Assembly (NCBI RefSeq): GCF_000600335.2 | Contig: NZ_KK088558.1 | Coordinates: 17,155-81,154 of the forward strand | Source: Rubellimicrobium mesophilum DSM 19309 | GTDB taxonomy: Bacteria; Pseudomonadota; Alphaproteobacteria; Rhodobacterales; Rhodobacteraceae | DNA: 64,000 nt | Reading direction: 5' to 3' | Shown: one piece after another, positions 36,113 to 46,750 of the stretch | Layout: each line of letters starts with the position of its first letter | Numbering within the stretch: the stretch's first letter is position 1 | Made by a program: the position numbers and the translations under genes | The notes under the pieces: model-generated | What the model was told of the DNA's origin: nothing | Databases searched by the model: none | What the model saw: the letters and a program-made list of their open reading frames with translations, nothing else

Positions 36113-36959
36113 CCCGCAGCGGCGCCTGGAGCCTTCGCGCCCCCTCCCCCTTCCGGGGTGGGGGCTTTCGCTCGGGATCACCATGACGCTCCTCTCTCTG
36201 GTGGTCCTGCTGCCGATCGGGGCGCTGCTGCTCCGTGCCGCCGAGATCGGCCCGGCCGAGCTCTGGGCCACCATCGGCTCGAAGCGCGTCCTGGCGGCGC
36301 TGCTGCTGTCGTTCCGGGCGGCGCTGATCGCGGCGCTCTTCAATCTGGTCTTCGGCCTCGCGTTGGCCTGGGTGCTGGTCCGCTACGATTTCCCGGGGCG
36401 CAAGCTCGTCGACGCGGCGGTGGACCTGCCCTTCGCGCTGCCCACGGCGGTCGCGGGCATCGCTCTGACGACCATCTACGCCCCGAACGGCGTCTTCGGC
36501 GCGCCCGTCATGGACTGGTTCGGCGTCCGCCTCGCCTACACCGAGATCGGCATCTGGATCGCCCTGGTCTTCGTCGGGCTGCCCTTCGCCGTCCGCACCG
36601 TCCAGCCCGTGATCCAGGAGATCGAGAAGGAGGTCGAGGAGGCCTCGGCCACGCTCGGCGCCTCGCGGGTCACCACGCTGCGGCGGGTGATCCTGCCCAT
36701 GCTGCTGCCCGCGCTCCTGACCGGCTTCGCCCTCGCGCTCGCCCGCGCGGTGGGGGAGTACGGCTCGGTCATCTTCATCGCCGGGAACCTGCCCTTCCAG
36801 ACCGAGATCGCGCCGCTCCTCATCGTCATCAAGCTCGAGGAGTTCGACTACGAGGGCGCGGTGGCCATCGCCATCGCGATGCTCGCCATCTCCTTCGCCA
36901 TGCTGCTGCTCATCAACCTGATCCAGGTCTGGAGCCGCCGATACAGCTCGGAGGGCTGA
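36109..36959 (+). CDS. cysT: Sulfate ABC transporter permease CysT (apparent frameshift near the start)
   Basis: This permease would have about 283 residues and six helices. The GTG at 36109 overlaps the binding-protein stop. The first codons ([12 protein letters not shown]) connect to [10 protein letters not shown] only if one C is added around 36146-36150. Otherwise translation would have to start at ATG 36183, inside the first helix. The EAA loop is [10 protein letters not shown], and the CysT block [11 protein letters not shown] is intact. Confidence 0.87.
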
Positions 36960-36962
36960 CCC

Positions 36963-37874
36963 ATGGCCGACGCGACCTTTTCCCCCATGACCGACTCCGC
37001 CCTGACCCTTGCCTCGCGTCCCCGGGCCACCCGGTTCCGCAAGGCCACCGAGGAGCCCCGCTGGTTCCGCTGGACGCTGACCGCCGTGGTGCTCGTGCTG
37101 CTGGCGGTGCTGGTGCTGGCCCCGCTGGCCACCGTCTTCGTCGAGGCCCTGGTCAAGGGCATCCCCGCCGCCCTCGAGTCGCTGGGCGACGAGGACGCGC
37201 TGGCGGCGATCCGGCTCACGCTCACCATCGCCGCCGTGGCGGTGCCACTGAACGCGCTCTTCGGGGTGGCGGCGGCCTGGGCGCTGACCAAGTATTCCTG
37301 GCGCGGCAAGGCGTTCCTCCTGACGCTGATCGACCTGCCCTTCTCTGTCTCGCCGGTGGTGGCCGGCCTCTGCATCGTGCTCCTCTTCGGGGCGAACTCG
37401 GCCATCGGGGGCTGGCTGGTGGCGACCGGGCACCCGATCGTCTTCGCGGTGCCGGGGATCGTCCTCGCCACCATGTTCATCACCTTCCCCTTCGTCGCCC
37501 GCGAGCTGGTGCCTCTGATGACCGAGCAGGGGACCTCCGAGGAGGAGGCGGCGCTGACGCTGGGCGCCTCGGGCGCGCGGATGTTCTTCACGGTGACGCT
37601 GCCCAACATCAAGTGGGCGCTGCTCTACGGCGTGCTGCTCTGCAACGCCCGCGCGATGGGCGAGTTCGGGGCCGTGGCCGTGGTCTCGGGCAAGATCCGA
37701 GGCGAGACGGCGACCATGCCGATCATGATCGAGATCTTCTACAACCAGTACGCCTCGGTCGCGGCCTTCACGATGGCCGGGGTGCTGACGCTCCTTGCGC
37801 TCGTCACCCTCGGCCTCAAGACCGCGCTCGAATGGCGCTATGCCGACCAGCTCTCCGCCTCCGGGCGGCACTAG
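36963..37874 (+). CDS. cysW: Sulfate ABC transporter permease CysW
   Basis: This 303-residue permease has a cytoplasmic N-terminal tail (1-35) and six helices. The CysW block [13 protein letters not shown] and the loop [11 protein letters not shown] contact the ATPase. It starts three bases after cysT ends and pairs with CysT. Confidence 0.93.
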   Translation: MADATFSPMTDSALTLASRPRATRFRKATEEPRWFRWTLTAVVLVLLAVLVLAPLATVFVEALVKGIPAALESLGDEDALAAIRLTLTIAAVAVPLNALFGVAAAWALTKYSWRGKAFLLTLIDLPFSVSPVVAGLCIVLLFGANSAIGGWLVATGHPIVFAVPGIVLATMFITFPFVARELVPLMTEQGTSEEEAALTLGASGARMFFTVTLPNIKWALLYGVLLCNARAMGEFGAVAVVSGKIRGETATMPIMIEIFYNQYASVAAFTMAGVLTLLALVTLGLKTALEWRYADQLSASGRH

Positions 37875-37885
37875 GGAAACCGACC

Positions 37886-38605
37886 ATGCACATCGAGATC
37901 GACGAGATCGCCAAGGAGTTCGGCGCGACGGCGGCCCTCCAGCCGGTGTCCCTCTCCATCCCCTCGGGGGCGCTGATCGCGCTCCTGGGGCCGTCCGGCT
38001 CGGGCAAGACCACGCTGCTGCGCATCCTGGGCGGGCTGGAGGAGCCCTCGCAGGGCCGCGTCCTCTTCGACGGCGTGGACGCCACGGGGATGCGGGTGCA
38101 GGACCGGCGCGCGGGCTTCGTGTTCCAGCACTACGCGCTCTTCAAGCACATGACGGTGTTCGAGAACATCGCCTATGGCCTGCGAGCCCGGCCCCGCGCG
38201 ACACGGCCCGCGAACGCCGAGATCGGGCGGCGGGTGACCAAGCTTCTGGAGCTGATCCAGCTCCCCGACATCGGCAAGCGCTACCCGTCCCAGCTTTCGG
38301 GGGGGCAGCGGCAGCGGGTGGCGCTCGCCCGGGCGCTGGCCATCGAGCCGCGGATGCTGCTGCTGGACGAGCCCTTCGGGGCGCTCGACGCCAAGGTCCG
38401 CAAGGAGCTGCGGGGCGGCCTGCGCCACATCCACGACACGACCGGCCTCACGACGATCTTCGTGACCCACGATCAGGAGGAGGCGATGGAGCTCGCCGAC
38501 CTCGTGGTGGTCATGTCGATGGGCCGGATCGAGCAGGTCGGCAAGCCCGCCGACATCCGCGCGAAGCCCCAGACGGAGTTCGTGCGCGAGTTCCTGGCGG
38601 CCTGA
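37886..38605 (+). CDS. cysA: Sulfate ABC transporter ATPase CysA, short form
   Basis: This 239-residue ATPase has Walker [10 protein letters not shown], signature L-S-G-G-Q-R-Q-R, Walker [12 protein letters not shown] and H-D-Q-E-E-A. It stops right after the nucleotide-binding core (E-F-L-A-A). CysA proteins are usually about 330-365 residues with a C-terminal regulatory TOBE-type domain, which is absent here. The convergent ureG ends three bases later, so the tail may have been lost at a junction. Confidence 0.9.
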   Translation: MHIEIDEIAKEFGATAALQPVSLSIPSGALIALLGPSGSGKTTLLRILGGLEEPSQGRVLFDGVDATGMRVQDRRAGFVFQHYALFKHMTVFENIAYGLRARPRATRPANAEIGRRVTKLLELIQLPDIGKRYPSQLSGGQRQRVALARALAIEPRMLLLDEPFGALDAKVRKELRGGLRHIHDTTGLTTIFVTHDQEEAMELADLVVVMSMGRIEQVGKPADIRAKPQTEFVREFLAA

Positions 38606-38608
38606 CGA

Positions 38609-39226
38609 TCAGACGGCGAGGCCGCCCAGGTGCGCGAGCGCCCTGACGACCTCGTCCACCCCCTCGCCATTGCGGAGCGAGGTGAAGACGACCGGCAGCG
38701 TCCCCCGCATCCGCTTGGCGTCGCGCGCGAGCACGTCGAGGCTCACGCCCACATGGGGGGCGAGGTCGGTCTTGTTGATGACCAGGATGTCCGACCGCGT
38801 GATGGCGGGGCCGCCCTTCCTCGGGATGTCCTCGCCCGCCGCCGTGTCGATGACGTAGATCGTCAGGTCCGCCAGTTCCGGCGAGAAGGTGGCCGAGAGG
38901 TTGTCGCCGCCCGATTCGATCAGGATCAGGTCGAGGCCGGGATGCCGCCGGTTCAGCTCGGCCACGGCGGCGAGGTTGATCGAGGCGTCCTCGCGGATCG
39001 CGGTGTGGGGGCAGCCGCCGGTCTCCACCCCGATCACCCGGTCCGAGGGCAGGATCTGCATCCGCATCAGCGCCTCGGCGTCCTCCTGCGTGTAGATGTC
39101 GTTGGTGATGACGGCGACGCTGATCCTGTCCTTCAGCGCGCGGGCGAGGGCGGCGGTCAGCGTGGTCTTGCCCGCGCCGACGGGGCCGCCGATGCCGAGC
39201 TTGAGGGGGCCGTGGGGGCTGCTCAT
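38609..39226 (-). CDS. ureG: Urease accessory GTPase UreG
   Basis: This 205-residue SIMIBI GTPase supplies nickel to urease in a UreDFG complex. The P-loop is G-P-V-G-A-G-K-T-T, the nickel-binding C-P-H motif is in E-T-G-G-C-P-H-T-A, then E-S-G-G-D-N-L-S-A and the guanine motif N-K-T-D. It is last in the leftward urease operon, 15 bases after ureF. Confidence 0.96.
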   Translation of the reverse strand: MSSPHGPLKLGIGGPVGAGKTTLTAALARALKDRISVAVITNDIYTQEDAEALMRMQILPSDRVIGVETGGCPHTAIREDASINLAAVAELNRRHPGLDLILIESGGDNLSATFSPELADLTIYVIDTAAGEDIPRKGGPAITRSDILVINKTDLAPHVGVSLDVLARDAKRMRGTLPVVFTSLRNGEGVDEVVRALAHLGGLAV

Positions 39227-39241
39227 GGGGTCTCCGGGGTG

Positions 39242-39883
39242 TCAGGAGCGGAAAATGCGCGACGGAAGCGTCTCGTGCCGCATCGCCGCAAGGTCGAGGC
39301 CCAGGGCGCAGGGGCCGATGTCCTCGGTGGTGAGGGAGAGGCTCTCCTCGGCGACGCGGGCGCAGAGCGGGGCGAGGCGGTGCAGGACGCACTGCCCGGC
39401 GGTCTGGCCGAGGGGCATCAGCCGCAGCGCCGCCTGGATCTGTGTCGAGGCGAGGCCCTGGAGGTAGAGCTGGACCACGGGCCGCAGCGGGACCCCGGCC
39501 AGCGCCGCCGCGCGGCCGACGGCGAGGGGCAGCGCCATGTCGGGCAGGTCGAAGCCCCGGACGGCGCGGGTCACGGCGGCGAAGGCCGCGCCCTGCTCGC
39601 GCGTCTCGGCGAGGCGCTCGTAGGAGGGGGCAAGCGCGAGGGCGAGGTCGTCGAGGCCCGCGAGCGTGGCGGGGTCGGCGCGGAACGCCTCGCCCAACAG
39701 GATCGCGTCGGTGCGGCCGGAGCCATGGGTGAGGAGATCGGCGATCCAGCCTTCGAGACCGGCGGCGTCCCGCACGAGACCCTGGGCCGTCGCGGCCTCC
39801 AACCCGTGCGACCACGCGAAGGCCCCCGTCGGATAGGCGGGGGAGAGCCACTGGGCGAGGGTGAGGAGGGCCTCAGCCTCCAT
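39242..39883 (-). CDS. ureF: Urease accessory protein UreF
   Basis: This 213-residue all-helical protein bridges UreD and UreG. Family features are W-L-S-P-A-Y-P-T-G-A-F-A-W-S-H-G-L-E near the start and a C-terminal tail (A-M-R-H-E-T-L-P-S-R-I-F-R-S) typical of UreF. The ATG at 39883 lies inside the last codons of ureE, an 11-base overlap. Confidence 0.94.
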   Translation of the reverse strand: MEAEALLTLAQWLSPAYPTGAFAWSHGLEAATAQGLVRDAAGLEGWIADLLTHGSGRTDAILLGEAFRADPATLAGLDDLALALAPSYERLAETREQGAAFAAVTRAVRGFDLPDMALPLAVGRAAALAGVPLRPVVQLYLQGLASTQIQAALRLMPLGQTAGQCVLHRLAPLCARVAEESLSLTTEDIGPCALGLDLAAMRHETLPSRIFRS

Positions 39884-40385
39884 GGCCGGGAACGTGGCTG
39901 GAGAGCTGCCCGAGGTCGCCGCTGTAGTGGTCGTGGCCCATGGTGCGGCCGTGGCCATAGGCGCCGCCCTCCGGCACGAAGGGCTCGCTGACTTCGCGGA
40001 CCTCGGCGCCAAGGCGGCCCAGCATATCGCGCAGCACATGGTCGCGCTGGATCAGCAGGCGGTCCGCCTCGATCCGGCAGGGGGCGTGGCGGTTGCCGAG
40101 GTGCCAGGCGAGGCGCGGCAGGTCGGGGCCGCGCACCTCCAGCAGGGGCTCCTCGGCCGCGATAACCTCGATCAGCCGCCCGTCCTCCAGCTCGAGGGCG
40201 TCGCCCTGGTCGAGGCCGCTGGTCGCGGGCAGGTCCACGAGGAAGCCCTCGTCGTGGGCGGTCACGAGGCGGCGGCGGCGCAGGAGGCGCTCGTCGTGCC
40301 GCAGGACGACGATGTCGTAGGGCAGGACGCCCAGGGGCGCGCGGCGAAGGGCCCGCGCCGGGGGCAGGTCGGGCGCGGCGCTCAT
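39873..40385 (-). CDS. ureE: Urease nickel metallochaperone UreE
   Basis: This 170-residue protein has the UreE N-terminal domain (about 25-85, L-P-A-T-S-G-L-D-Q-G-D), a middle ferredoxin-like domain with W-H-L-G-N-R-H and the peptide R-D-H-V-L. It ends in a histidine-rich tail (G-H-G-R-T-M-G-H-D-H-Y...H-V-P-G-H-G-G) that would bind nickel. The start is the ATG at 40385. It delivers Ni to the UreDFG-urease complex. Confidence 0.93.
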   Translation of the reverse strand: MSAAPDLPPARALRRAPLGVLPYDIVVLRHDERLLRRRRLVTAHDEGFLVDLPATSGLDQGDALELEDGRLIEVIAAEEPLLEVRGPDLPRLAWHLGNRHAPCRIEADRLLIQRDHVLRDMLGRLGAEVREVSEPFVPEGGAYGHGRTMGHDHYSGDLGQLSSHVPGHGG

Positions 40386-40401
40386 GGCCGCGCGGGTCCG
40401 G

Positions 40402-40617
40402 TCAGAGCGCGGCGCCCGCGCCCAGGATGTGGTTGAGCTCCGACTGCCGGGTCGTGCCACGGGCCGCGAGGTCCTCGTCCGTCGTGCGGAGGAGCTGCTC
40501 GATGGCCTGGACGCGGGGTTGGGCCGTGACCGCCAGGACGGCGATGTGGCCCAGGGCCCGAAAGCCCGAGGCGATCCCGTCCAGGACCGGATGCGAATGA
40601 ACGGATGCGTATGCCAT
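40402..40617 (-). CDS. Small DUF1127-like protein inside the urease operon
   Basis: This 71-residue protein is encoded between ureC and ureE. The C-terminal part (R-V-Q-A-I-E-Q-L-L-R-T-T-D-E-D-L-A-A-R-G) resembles DUF1127 proteins of Rhodobacterales, small Arg-rich RNA-related proteins. The N-terminus has His (S-V-H-S-H-P). A strong hairpin precedes it (40628-40662). A real urease role is not known; it may be a hitchhiking gene. Confidence 0.6.
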   Translation of the reverse strand: MAYASVHSHPVLDGIASGFRALGHIAVLAVTAQPRVQAIEQLLRTTDEDLAARGTTRQSELNHILGAGAAL

Positions 40618-40627
40618 GATAGGATGC

Positions 40628-40662
40628 CTTCTGCGTGGGGAACGGGTCCCCCTGGGCAGAAG
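40628..40662 (-). promoter_or_regulatory. Stem-loop between ureC and the DUF1127-like gene
   Basis: CTTCTGC (40628-40634) pairs with GCAGAAG (40656-40662), and an inner GGGG/CCCC stem closes the loop. It lies in the 141-base gap of the operon, 11 bases before the ATG of the small gene in transcript sense. It could process the mRNA or lower expression of the accessory genes. Confidence 0.5.
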
Positions 40663-40758
40663 ATGGGATGCCGCGATGCGGCGAACCAGAGCCAGCCGGG
40701 CAAGCCCGCCCTGTCCGGGGCGCATGGCGCAGGTTGCCGGGGCGCAACGACGGCCCCC

Positions 40759-42468
40759 TCAGAACAGGAAGTAGCGCTGCGCCATGGGCAGGCTCTCCAT
40801 CGGCTCGCAGGTGAGGAGCTCGCCGTCGGCGCGGACCTCGTAGGTCTCGGGGTCGACCTCCACCTTGGGCAGGGCGTCGTTGAGCCTGAGGTCCGCCTTG
40901 CCGATCCCGCGCGTGTTCCGCACCGCCACCGTATCCTTGGCGAGGCCCAGCGTCCGCCCGATCCCCGAGTCGTGGGCCACGGCGCTCACGTAGGTGACGG
41001 CCCCGCGCTCCACCGACCGGCCATAGGCGCCCCACATGGGCCGCATCCACACCGGCTGCGGCGTCGGGATCGAGGCGTTGGGGTCGCCCATCTGCGCGGC
41101 GGCGATGGTGCCGCCGATCAGCACCATATCGGGCTTCACGCCGAAGAAGGCGGGCGACCAGAGCACGAGGTCGGCGCGCTTGCCCTCCTCGACGCTGCCG
41201 GTCTCGTGCGCGATGCCGTGGGCGATGGCCGGGTTGATCGTGTACTTGGCGACGTAGCGCCGGGCGCGGAGGTTGTCGTTGGCCCCCGTCTCGCCCGCGA
41301 GCCGCCCGCGCTGGACCTTCATCTTGTGCGCGGTCTGCCAAGTCCGGGTGATGACCTCGCCCACGCGCCCCATCGCCTGCGAATCCGAGGCGATGATCGA
41401 GAACGCCCCCATGTCGTGCAGGATGTCCTCCGCCGCGATGGTCTCGCGCCGGATGCGGCTCTCGGCGAAGGCCACGTCCTCGGGGACACGCTTGTCGAGG
41501 TGATGGCAGACCATGAGCATGTCGAGATGCTCGTCCACCGTGTTCACCGTGTAGGGCCGCGTCGGGTTCGTGGAAGCGGGGAGGACGAAGCTCTCGCCGC
41601 AGATCTTGATGATGTCGGGGGCGTGGCCGCCGCCGGCTCCTTCCGTGTGGAAGGCGTGGATGGTCCGGCCCTTCAGGGCGGCGACGGTGTTCTCGACGAA
41701 GCCCGACTCGTTGAGCGTGTCGGTGTGGATCATCACCTGCACGTCCAGCGCATCCGCGACCGATAGGCAGCAGTCGATGGCGGCGGGCGTGGTGCCCCAG
41801 TCCTCGTGGAGCTTGAGGCAGGCAGCGCCGGCCATCACCTGCTCCTCCAACCCGGCGGGCCGACTCGCGTTGCCCTTGCCCGCGAACATCAGGTTCATCG
41901 GGAAGGCGTCGGCGGCCTGGAGCATCCGGCCCAAGTGCCAGGGCCCCGGCGTGCAGGTGGTGGCGAGCGTCCCATGCGCGGGGCCCGTGCCGCCCCCGAT
42001 CATGGTGGTCAGGCCCGAGGCCAGCGCCTCCTCGATCTGCTGAGGGCAGATGAAGTGGATGTGGCTGTCGATGCCCCCGGCCGTGAGGATGCGCCCCTCG
42101 CCCGCGATGGCCTCGGTCCCCGGCCCCACGACGATGTCCACGCCGGGCTGGATGTCGGGGTTGCCCGCCTTGCCGATCCTGTGGATGCGCCCGTCCCTGA
42201 GGCCCACGTCGGCCTTAGTGATGCCGGTCCAGTCGAGGATCAGGGCGTTGGTGATGACGGTGTCCACCGCCCCCTCGGCCCGGGTGCGCTGGCTCTGGCC
42301 CATGCCGTCGCGGATGACCTTGCCGCCGCCGAACTTCACCTCCTCGCCATAGGTGGTGAGGTCGCGCTCGACCTCGATCCAGAGGTCCGTGTCGGCGAGG
42401 CGCACCCGGTCTCCGACCGTAGGCCCGTACATGGCCACGTAGTCGCGGCGCGGGATGGTGACGGGCAT
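40759..42468 (-). CDS. ureC: Urease alpha subunit UreC
   Basis: This 569-residue catalytic subunit hydrolyses urea to ammonia and carbamate at a di-nickel site. The metal ligands are seen in G-G-I-D-S-H-I-H-F, the carbamylated Lys in C-L-K-L-H-E-D-W-G, and further His in M-I-H-T-D-T-L-N and H-T-E-G-A-G-G-G-H. The flap Cys/His segment is M-V-C-H-H-L. It is full length with an intact frame. Confidence 0.98.
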   Translation of the reverse strand: MPVTIPRRDYVAMYGPTVGDRVRLADTDLWIEVERDLTTYGEEVKFGGGKVIRDGMGQSQRTRAEGAVDTVITNALILDWTGITKADVGLRDGRIHRIGKAGNPDIQPGVDIVVGPGTEAIAGEGRILTAGGIDSHIHFICPQQIEEALASGLTTMIGGGTGPAHGTLATTCTPGPWHLGRMLQAADAFPMNLMFAGKGNASRPAGLEEQVMAGAACLKLHEDWGTTPAAIDCCLSVADALDVQVMIHTDTLNESGFVENTVAALKGRTIHAFHTEGAGGGHAPDIIKICGESFVLPASTNPTRPYTVNTVDEHLDMLMVCHHLDKRVPEDVAFAESRIRRETIAAEDILHDMGAFSIIASDSQAMGRVGEVITRTWQTAHKMKVQRGRLAGETGANDNLRARRYVAKYTINPAIAHGIAHETGSVEEGKRADLVLWSPAFFGVKPDMVLIGGTIAAAQMGDPNASIPTPQPVWMRPMWGAYGRSVERGAVTYVSAVAHDSGIGRTLGLAKDTVAVRNTRGIGKADLRLNDALPKVEVDPETYEVRADGELLTCEPMESLPMAQRYFLF

Positions 42469-42528
42469 GGGCGCTCCCTGCGAGGACGGAGGCCAGGATG
42501 CCTCGACCTCCCGACCCCCGGCCAGTCC

Positions 42529-42552
42529 GGCGTCCCCCCCATTGGGGACGCC
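42529..42552 (-). promoter_or_regulatory. Hairpin between ureB and ureC
   Basis: GGCGTCCCC (42529-42537) and GGGGACGCC (42544-42552) are a perfect 9-bp stem with a 6-base loop in the 133-base gap between ureB and ureC. There is no T-tract. It is probably an mRNA processing or attenuation hairpin that sets the subunit ratio. Confidence 0.5.
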
Positions 42553-42601
42553 TCGGCCCCCGGTTGCGCCCTGCCCAAGGAATAGGCAGCGATGCCGGGT
42601 T

Positions 42602-42907
42602 TCAGAGCGGTCCCATGACGCGGCCGTTGAAGCCCCAGACCTCGCGCTCGCCCGCCACCGGGATCAGCCGCACCTCGCGCCGCTGGCCGGGCTCGAACCG
42701 CACCGCCGTGCCGGCCGCGATGTCGAGCCTGCGCCCCCAAGCCGCCGCACGGTCGAAGTCGAGCGCCGGGTTCGTCTCGGCGAAGTGATAGTGCGAGCCC
42801 ACCTGCACGGGCCGGTCGCCGGTGTTGGCGACCATGATCGTGACGCTCGCGCGCCCCGCGTTCAGCTCGATGTCGCCCTCGGCGACCTGGATTTCCCCCG
42901 GGATCAT
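42602..42907 (-). CDS. ureB: Urease beta subunit UreB
   Basis: This 101-residue structural subunit has the typical start M-I-P-G-E-I and the blocks [10 protein letters not shown] and R-F-E-P-G-Q. It is separate from UreA, as in most alphaproteobacteria. Confidence 0.97.
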   Translation of the reverse strand: MIPGEIQVAEGDIELNAGRASVTIMVANTGDRPVQVGSHYHFAETNPALDFDRAAAWGRRLDIAAGTAVRFEPGQRREVRLIPVAGEREVWGFNGRVMGPL

Positions 42908-42917
42908 GGCGCTCTCC

Positions 42918-43220
42918 TCAGCGGATCGGCTGGTGCACGGGGACGAGCTTGGTCCCGTCAGGGAAGGTCGCCTCGACCTGCACCTCGGGGATCATCTCGG
43001 CGATCCCCTCCATGACCATCTCGCGCGTCACCACCTGCGCGCCCGCCTCCATGAGGTCCGCGACGGACCGGCCGTCGCGCGCGCCCTCGACCACGGCATC
43101 GGTGATGAGGGCGATGGCCTCGGGGTGGTTGAGCCTGACGCCCCGGGCGAGGCGCTTGCGCGCGACCTCGGCGGCCATGGCGACGAGGAGCTTGTCCCTC
43201 TCGCGCGGGGTCAACTGCAT
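42918..43220 (-). CDS. ureA: Urease gamma subunit UreA
   Basis: This 100-residue subunit has the start [11 protein letters not shown], the block [10 protein letters not shown] and the end [12 protein letters not shown]. It lies between ureD and ureB with 2- and 10-base spacers. Confidence 0.97.
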   Translation of the reverse strand: MQLTPRERDKLLVAMAAEVARKRLARGVRLNHPEAIALITDAVVEGARDGRSVADLMEAGAQVVTREMVMEGIAEMIPEVQVEATFPDGTKLVPVHQPIR

Positions 43221-43222
43221 CG

Positions 43223-44062
43223 TCAGAGCCTCCAGACCTTGGGCAGCGGGCCGCCCGCCAGCAGTTCGGCGGCCGGCACCAGGGCCTGCCGCAGCCGGAA
43301 CCCATCCTCCGCGAGGATGCGGGCGAAGAGAACCCCCTCGCGCACGACGCTCGCCCCGGCGGTGGTCGGGAGGAGCGAACGGAGCCTTCCGAGGAGCGAA
43401 GGTGCCTCAGGACTGAGCAGAAGGAGGCTCGCCCAGGCGCCCGCGCCGTCCAGCGTGCCGGGCGATTCGAGCTTGCCCCAGGTCTCCCCCTCGATCCGCA
43501 GCCGATCCGCGAAGACGAGGCGCCCGTCCTGCCGGATGTCCCATCGGTCGCGGAAGGTGGCGCTCCGCACGCGCTCGCCCATGGCGCGGCGGCCGAGGAT
43601 CACCGGCTCGACGAGCAGCGCCCGCGCGCCCGGCGCGACATCGAGCGTCAGCCTCCGGTCCAGCGCCGCGCCGTCGTAGAGGATCGTCTCCTGCGGCAGC
43701 CAATCGAGCCGCCCGCCGAGGCCGACCGTGAGCGCCGCCTCGACCTCGGCCATGCCGCCGGACGAGCGGTAGACCCGCTCCGCCGCCTGCGTGGAGACCA
43801 CGAGCCGGGCGCCCGGACCCGCCTGCGCCGCGACCCGCAGCCGGTCGCCTCCGGTCAGGCCGCCGGAGGTGTTGAGGAGGACCGCCTCGAGGGCGGCTCC
43901 GGGGGCCTGCGTCGGCAGGAGGACCTTGAGCGACCCCTCCTGACGCAACCGGCCAAGGCGGGGGTGTCCGTCCCGAAGCTCGGCCGAGACCGTCGCGGCG
44001 CCCCGGGTCCGCTGGGGACTCGCCGCCGGGCGGCCCTCTGCCATGCCTGTGCTGCCGTCCAT
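43223..44062 (-). CDS. ureD: Urease accessory protein UreD
   Basis: This 279-residue scaffold binds apo-urease with UreF and UreG during nickel insertion. Family motifs are [21 protein letters not shown] and [11 protein letters not shown] at 44062 (GGGAG 11 bases before) or at 44044 are possible starts. It is first in the leftward operon ureDAB-C-EFG and divergent from the cyd genes. Confidence 0.93.
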   Translation of the reverse strand: MDGSTGMAEGRPAASPQRTRGAATVSAELRDGHPRLGRLRQEGSLKVLLPTQAPGAALEAVLLNTSGGLTGGDRLRVAAQAGPGARLVVSTQAAERVYRSSGGMAEVEAALTVGLGGRLDWLPQETILYDGAALDRRLTLDVAPGARALLVEPVILGRRAMGERVRSATFRDRWDIRQDGRLVFADRLRIEGETWGKLESPGTLDGAGAWASLLLLSPEAPSLLGRLRSLLPTTAGASVVREGVLFARILAEDGFRLRQALVPAAELLAGGPLPKVWRL

Positions 44063-44250
44063 GCGCCCGTGGCTCCCTGCGGTCACGGGTCTGTCCGATC
44101 CCTGCCGCCAAGTCCAGCCGAGGCCTCTCGCGGACCTGCGACAAACCGGCCGGCGCCTGCGAATTGACCAAAGGCCGGGCAACCTTAGGTTCCGGCCCGT
44201 AATCCCGTTCCCCGTGATCCGAACCCCAGGGCCCCAAGGGAGGCGTGGCG

Positions 44251-45696
44251 ATGGACCCCGATGCCCTGCTGCTGGCGCGCATCCAGTTTGGCTTCACCAT
44301 CGCCTTCCACATCATCTTCCCGTCCTTCACCATCGGGCTCGCGAGCTGGCTCGTGGTGCTGGAGGCGCAGTGGCTCAGGACGAGGAACCTCCTCTACCGC
44401 AAGCTCTTCCAGTTCTGGGCCAAGGTCTTCGCGGTCTCCTTCGGGCTGGGCGTCGTCTCGGGCATCGTCATGTCCTACCAGTTCGGCACCAACTGGTCGG
44501 GCTATGCCGAGTTCACCGGCAACGTGCTCGGGCCGCTGATCGCCTACGAGGTCATCACCTCCTTCTTCCTCGAGGCGGCCTTCCTGGGGATCATGCTCTT
44601 CGGCTGGGAGAAGGTGGGGAACCGGCTGCACTTCCTCGCCACGATCATGGTGGCGCTGGGGACGCTCGGCTCCTCCTTCTGGATCACGACCGCCAACAGT
44701 TGGATGCAGACCCCGGCCGGCTACGCCATCGAGAACGGCGTCGCCGTGCCGGTGGACTGGTGGCGGATCGTCTTCAGCCCGTCCTTCCCCAACCGCTACA
44801 TGCACCTCATCACCGGGATGTACCTGACGACGGCCTTCGCCATCGCCGGGATGTCGGCCTACATGCTGCTCCGCGCCCGCCGGCAGGGCGACGCGCCCGA
44901 GCGGATCGAGGGCGCGCGGCGGTCCCTGTCCATGGCGCTGTGGTTCGCGGCGATCTTCGCCCCCATCCAGATCGGCTTAGGCGACCTCCAGGGCCTCGCG
45001 GTGCTCGACCAGCAGCCCACCAAGCTCGCCGCGATCGAGGCCAACTGGGAGACGCAGCGGGGCGTGCCCCTGATCCTCTTCGCCTGGCCGGACCAGGAGG
45101 CGCAGGAGAACCGATTCGAGATCGCCATCCCGCGCCTCGGCAGCGTGATCCTCGCCCACGACCCGAACGGCGAGATCCCAGGCCTGCGCGACGTCCCGCG
45201 CGACCGGCAGCCCCCGGTGCTGCCCGTGTTCTTCTCCTTCCGCATCATGGTGGGGCTGGGCTTCCTGATGCTCGGGGTCGGCGTCTGGAGCCTCTGGCTG
45301 CGCTGGCGGGGGCGCCTCTTCGACAGGCCCGCCTTCCTCTGGACCTGCTTCGCCATGACGCCCGCCGGGGTCGCCGCCGTGGTCTTCGGCTGGTTCACCG
45401 CCGAGATCGGGCGCCAGCCCTGGCTGGTCTACGGGCTCCTCCACCGCGACGATGCCGTCTCGCCCACCGTCGAGGCGCCGACGATCCTGGCCTCGCTGGT
45501 GGCCTTCGTGGTGGTCTACGCCGTCATCTTCGGCTTCGGGACCTACTACCTCTTCAAGCTCCTCCGGCGCGGCCCCGATCCGCACGAGGAGATCGAGGGC
45601 GAGAACGTCGCGCGCAAGCCCAAGCGGCCGCTCTCCACTCTGGGCGAGGGGCTCGAGGGCCCCTTGCCGCGCGGCGCGAGCCCCCCGGCGGAGTGA
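44251..45696 (+). CDS. cydA: Cytochrome bd-type oxidase subunit I, CIO (short Q-loop) form
   Basis: This 481-residue quinol oxidase subunit has nine helices. Haem ligand regions are R-I-Q-F-G-F-T-I-A-F-H near the N-terminus and N-R-Y-M-H-L-I-T-G-M-Y, and G-R-Q-P-W-L-V-Y-G-L-L is conserved. Its length and short Q-loop match CioA rather than E. coli CydA. It gives cyanide-insensitive respiration at low oxygen. GGGAGG precedes the ATG at 44251. It is divergent from the urease operon over 188 bases; TTGACC (44164) with TAGGTT (44186) is a weak promoter candidate. Confidence 0.93.
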   Translation: MDPDALLLARIQFGFTIAFHIIFPSFTIGLASWLVVLEAQWLRTRNLLYRKLFQFWAKVFAVSFGLGVVSGIVMSYQFGTNWSGYAEFTGNVLGPLIAYEVITSFFLEAAFLGIMLFGWEKVGNRLHFLATIMVALGTLGSSFWITTANSWMQTPAGYAIENGVAVPVDWWRIVFSPSFPNRYMHLITGMYLTTAFAIAGMSAYMLLRARRQGDAPERIEGARRSLSMALWFAAIFAPIQIGLGDLQGLAVLDQQPTKLAAIEANWETQRGVPLILFAWPDQEAQENRFEIAIPRLGSVILAHDPNGEIPGLRDVPRDRQPPVLPVFFSFRIMVGLGFLMLGVGVWSLWLRWRGRLFDRPAFLWTCFAMTPAGVAAVVFGWFTAEIGRQPWLVYGLLHRDDAVSPTVEAPTILASLVAFVVVYAVIFGFGTYYLFKLLRRGPDPHEEIEGENVARKPKRPLSTLGEGLEGPLPRGASPPAE

Positions 45697-45701
45697 GAGC
45701 C

Positions 45702-46750
45702 ATGGAGTTCCTTCACCTTCCCCCCGACCTCCACGGCGCCGCGCTCTGGCTGCCGCTGGTCTGGGCCGCGATCATCGCCCTCGCGGTGGCGATGTACGTC
45801 CTGCTCGACGGCTTCGACCTGGGCATCGGCATCATGTTCACCGCCGCCGAGAGCGAGAACTGGCGCGACCGCATGATGCTGTCGGTGGCCCCGGTCTGGG
45901 ACTTCAACGAGACCTGGCTGATCCTGGGCGGGGCGGGGCTCTTCGCGGTGTTCCACTTCGCCTACGCGATCCTGATGCCCGCGCTCTACGTGCCGGTCTT
46001 CGTCATGCTGATCGCGCTCATCTTCCGGGGCGTCGCCTTCGAGTTCCGCTTCAAGGCCGAGAGGACCAAGCACCTCTGGGACAAGAGCTTCCACTACGGC
46101 TCGCTGGTGGCGACCTTCGCGCAGGGCGTCGTGCTCGGCGCCTTCGTGCAGGGGTTCGAGAGCGACGGGCGCGCCTTCACCGGCTCGACCTGGGACTTCC
46201 TCACGCCCTTCAGCGCGATGACCGGCCTCGCGCTGATCGCGGGTTACGGGCTCCTGGGGCGACCTGGCTCGTGATGAAGACCTCGGGCGGGCTCGAACTC
46301 TGGGCGCGGCGGATGGCGCAGCGGTTCCTGATCGCGACGCTCCTCGCCATGGCGGTGGTGAGCCTCTGGGTGCCCTTCCTCGACACGGACATCAGCGCGC
46401 GGTGGTTCACCCTGCCGAACCTGTTCCTCCTCCTGCCGGTCCCCGTGGTGACGGCGCTGGTGGCGTTCCTGCTCTGGCGCGCCATCGACCGCAACGCGCG
46501 CTATCAGGCCTTCTTCCTCGCCATCGGCCTGTTCCTGCTGGGCTACCTGGGCCTCGCCGTCAGCCTCTTCCCCAACATCGTCCCGCCCGGCGTGACGATC
46601 TGGGAGGCGGCCAACACGCCGTCCTCGCAGATCTTCACGCTGATCGGCTTCAGCTTCACGCTGCCGATGACCTTGATCTACACGGGCTACGCCTACTGGG
46701 TCTTCCGGGGGCAGGTGGCCGAGGACGTGGACGCAGGCGGCTACCACTGA
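45702..46750 (+). CDS. cydB: Cytochrome bd-type oxidase subunit II (apparent frameshift)
   Basis: This is a subunit of about 349 residues with eight helices. Early motifs are L-D-G-F-D-L-G-I-G and W-D-F-N-E-T-W-L. The frame is lost at the G-run 46256-46259: one more G joins Y-G-L-L-G to A-T-W-L-V-M-K-T, conserved in CydB/CioB. The C-terminal half is otherwise intact to G-G-Y-H. Its stop overlaps the start of the DUF2474 gene. Confidence 0.92.
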
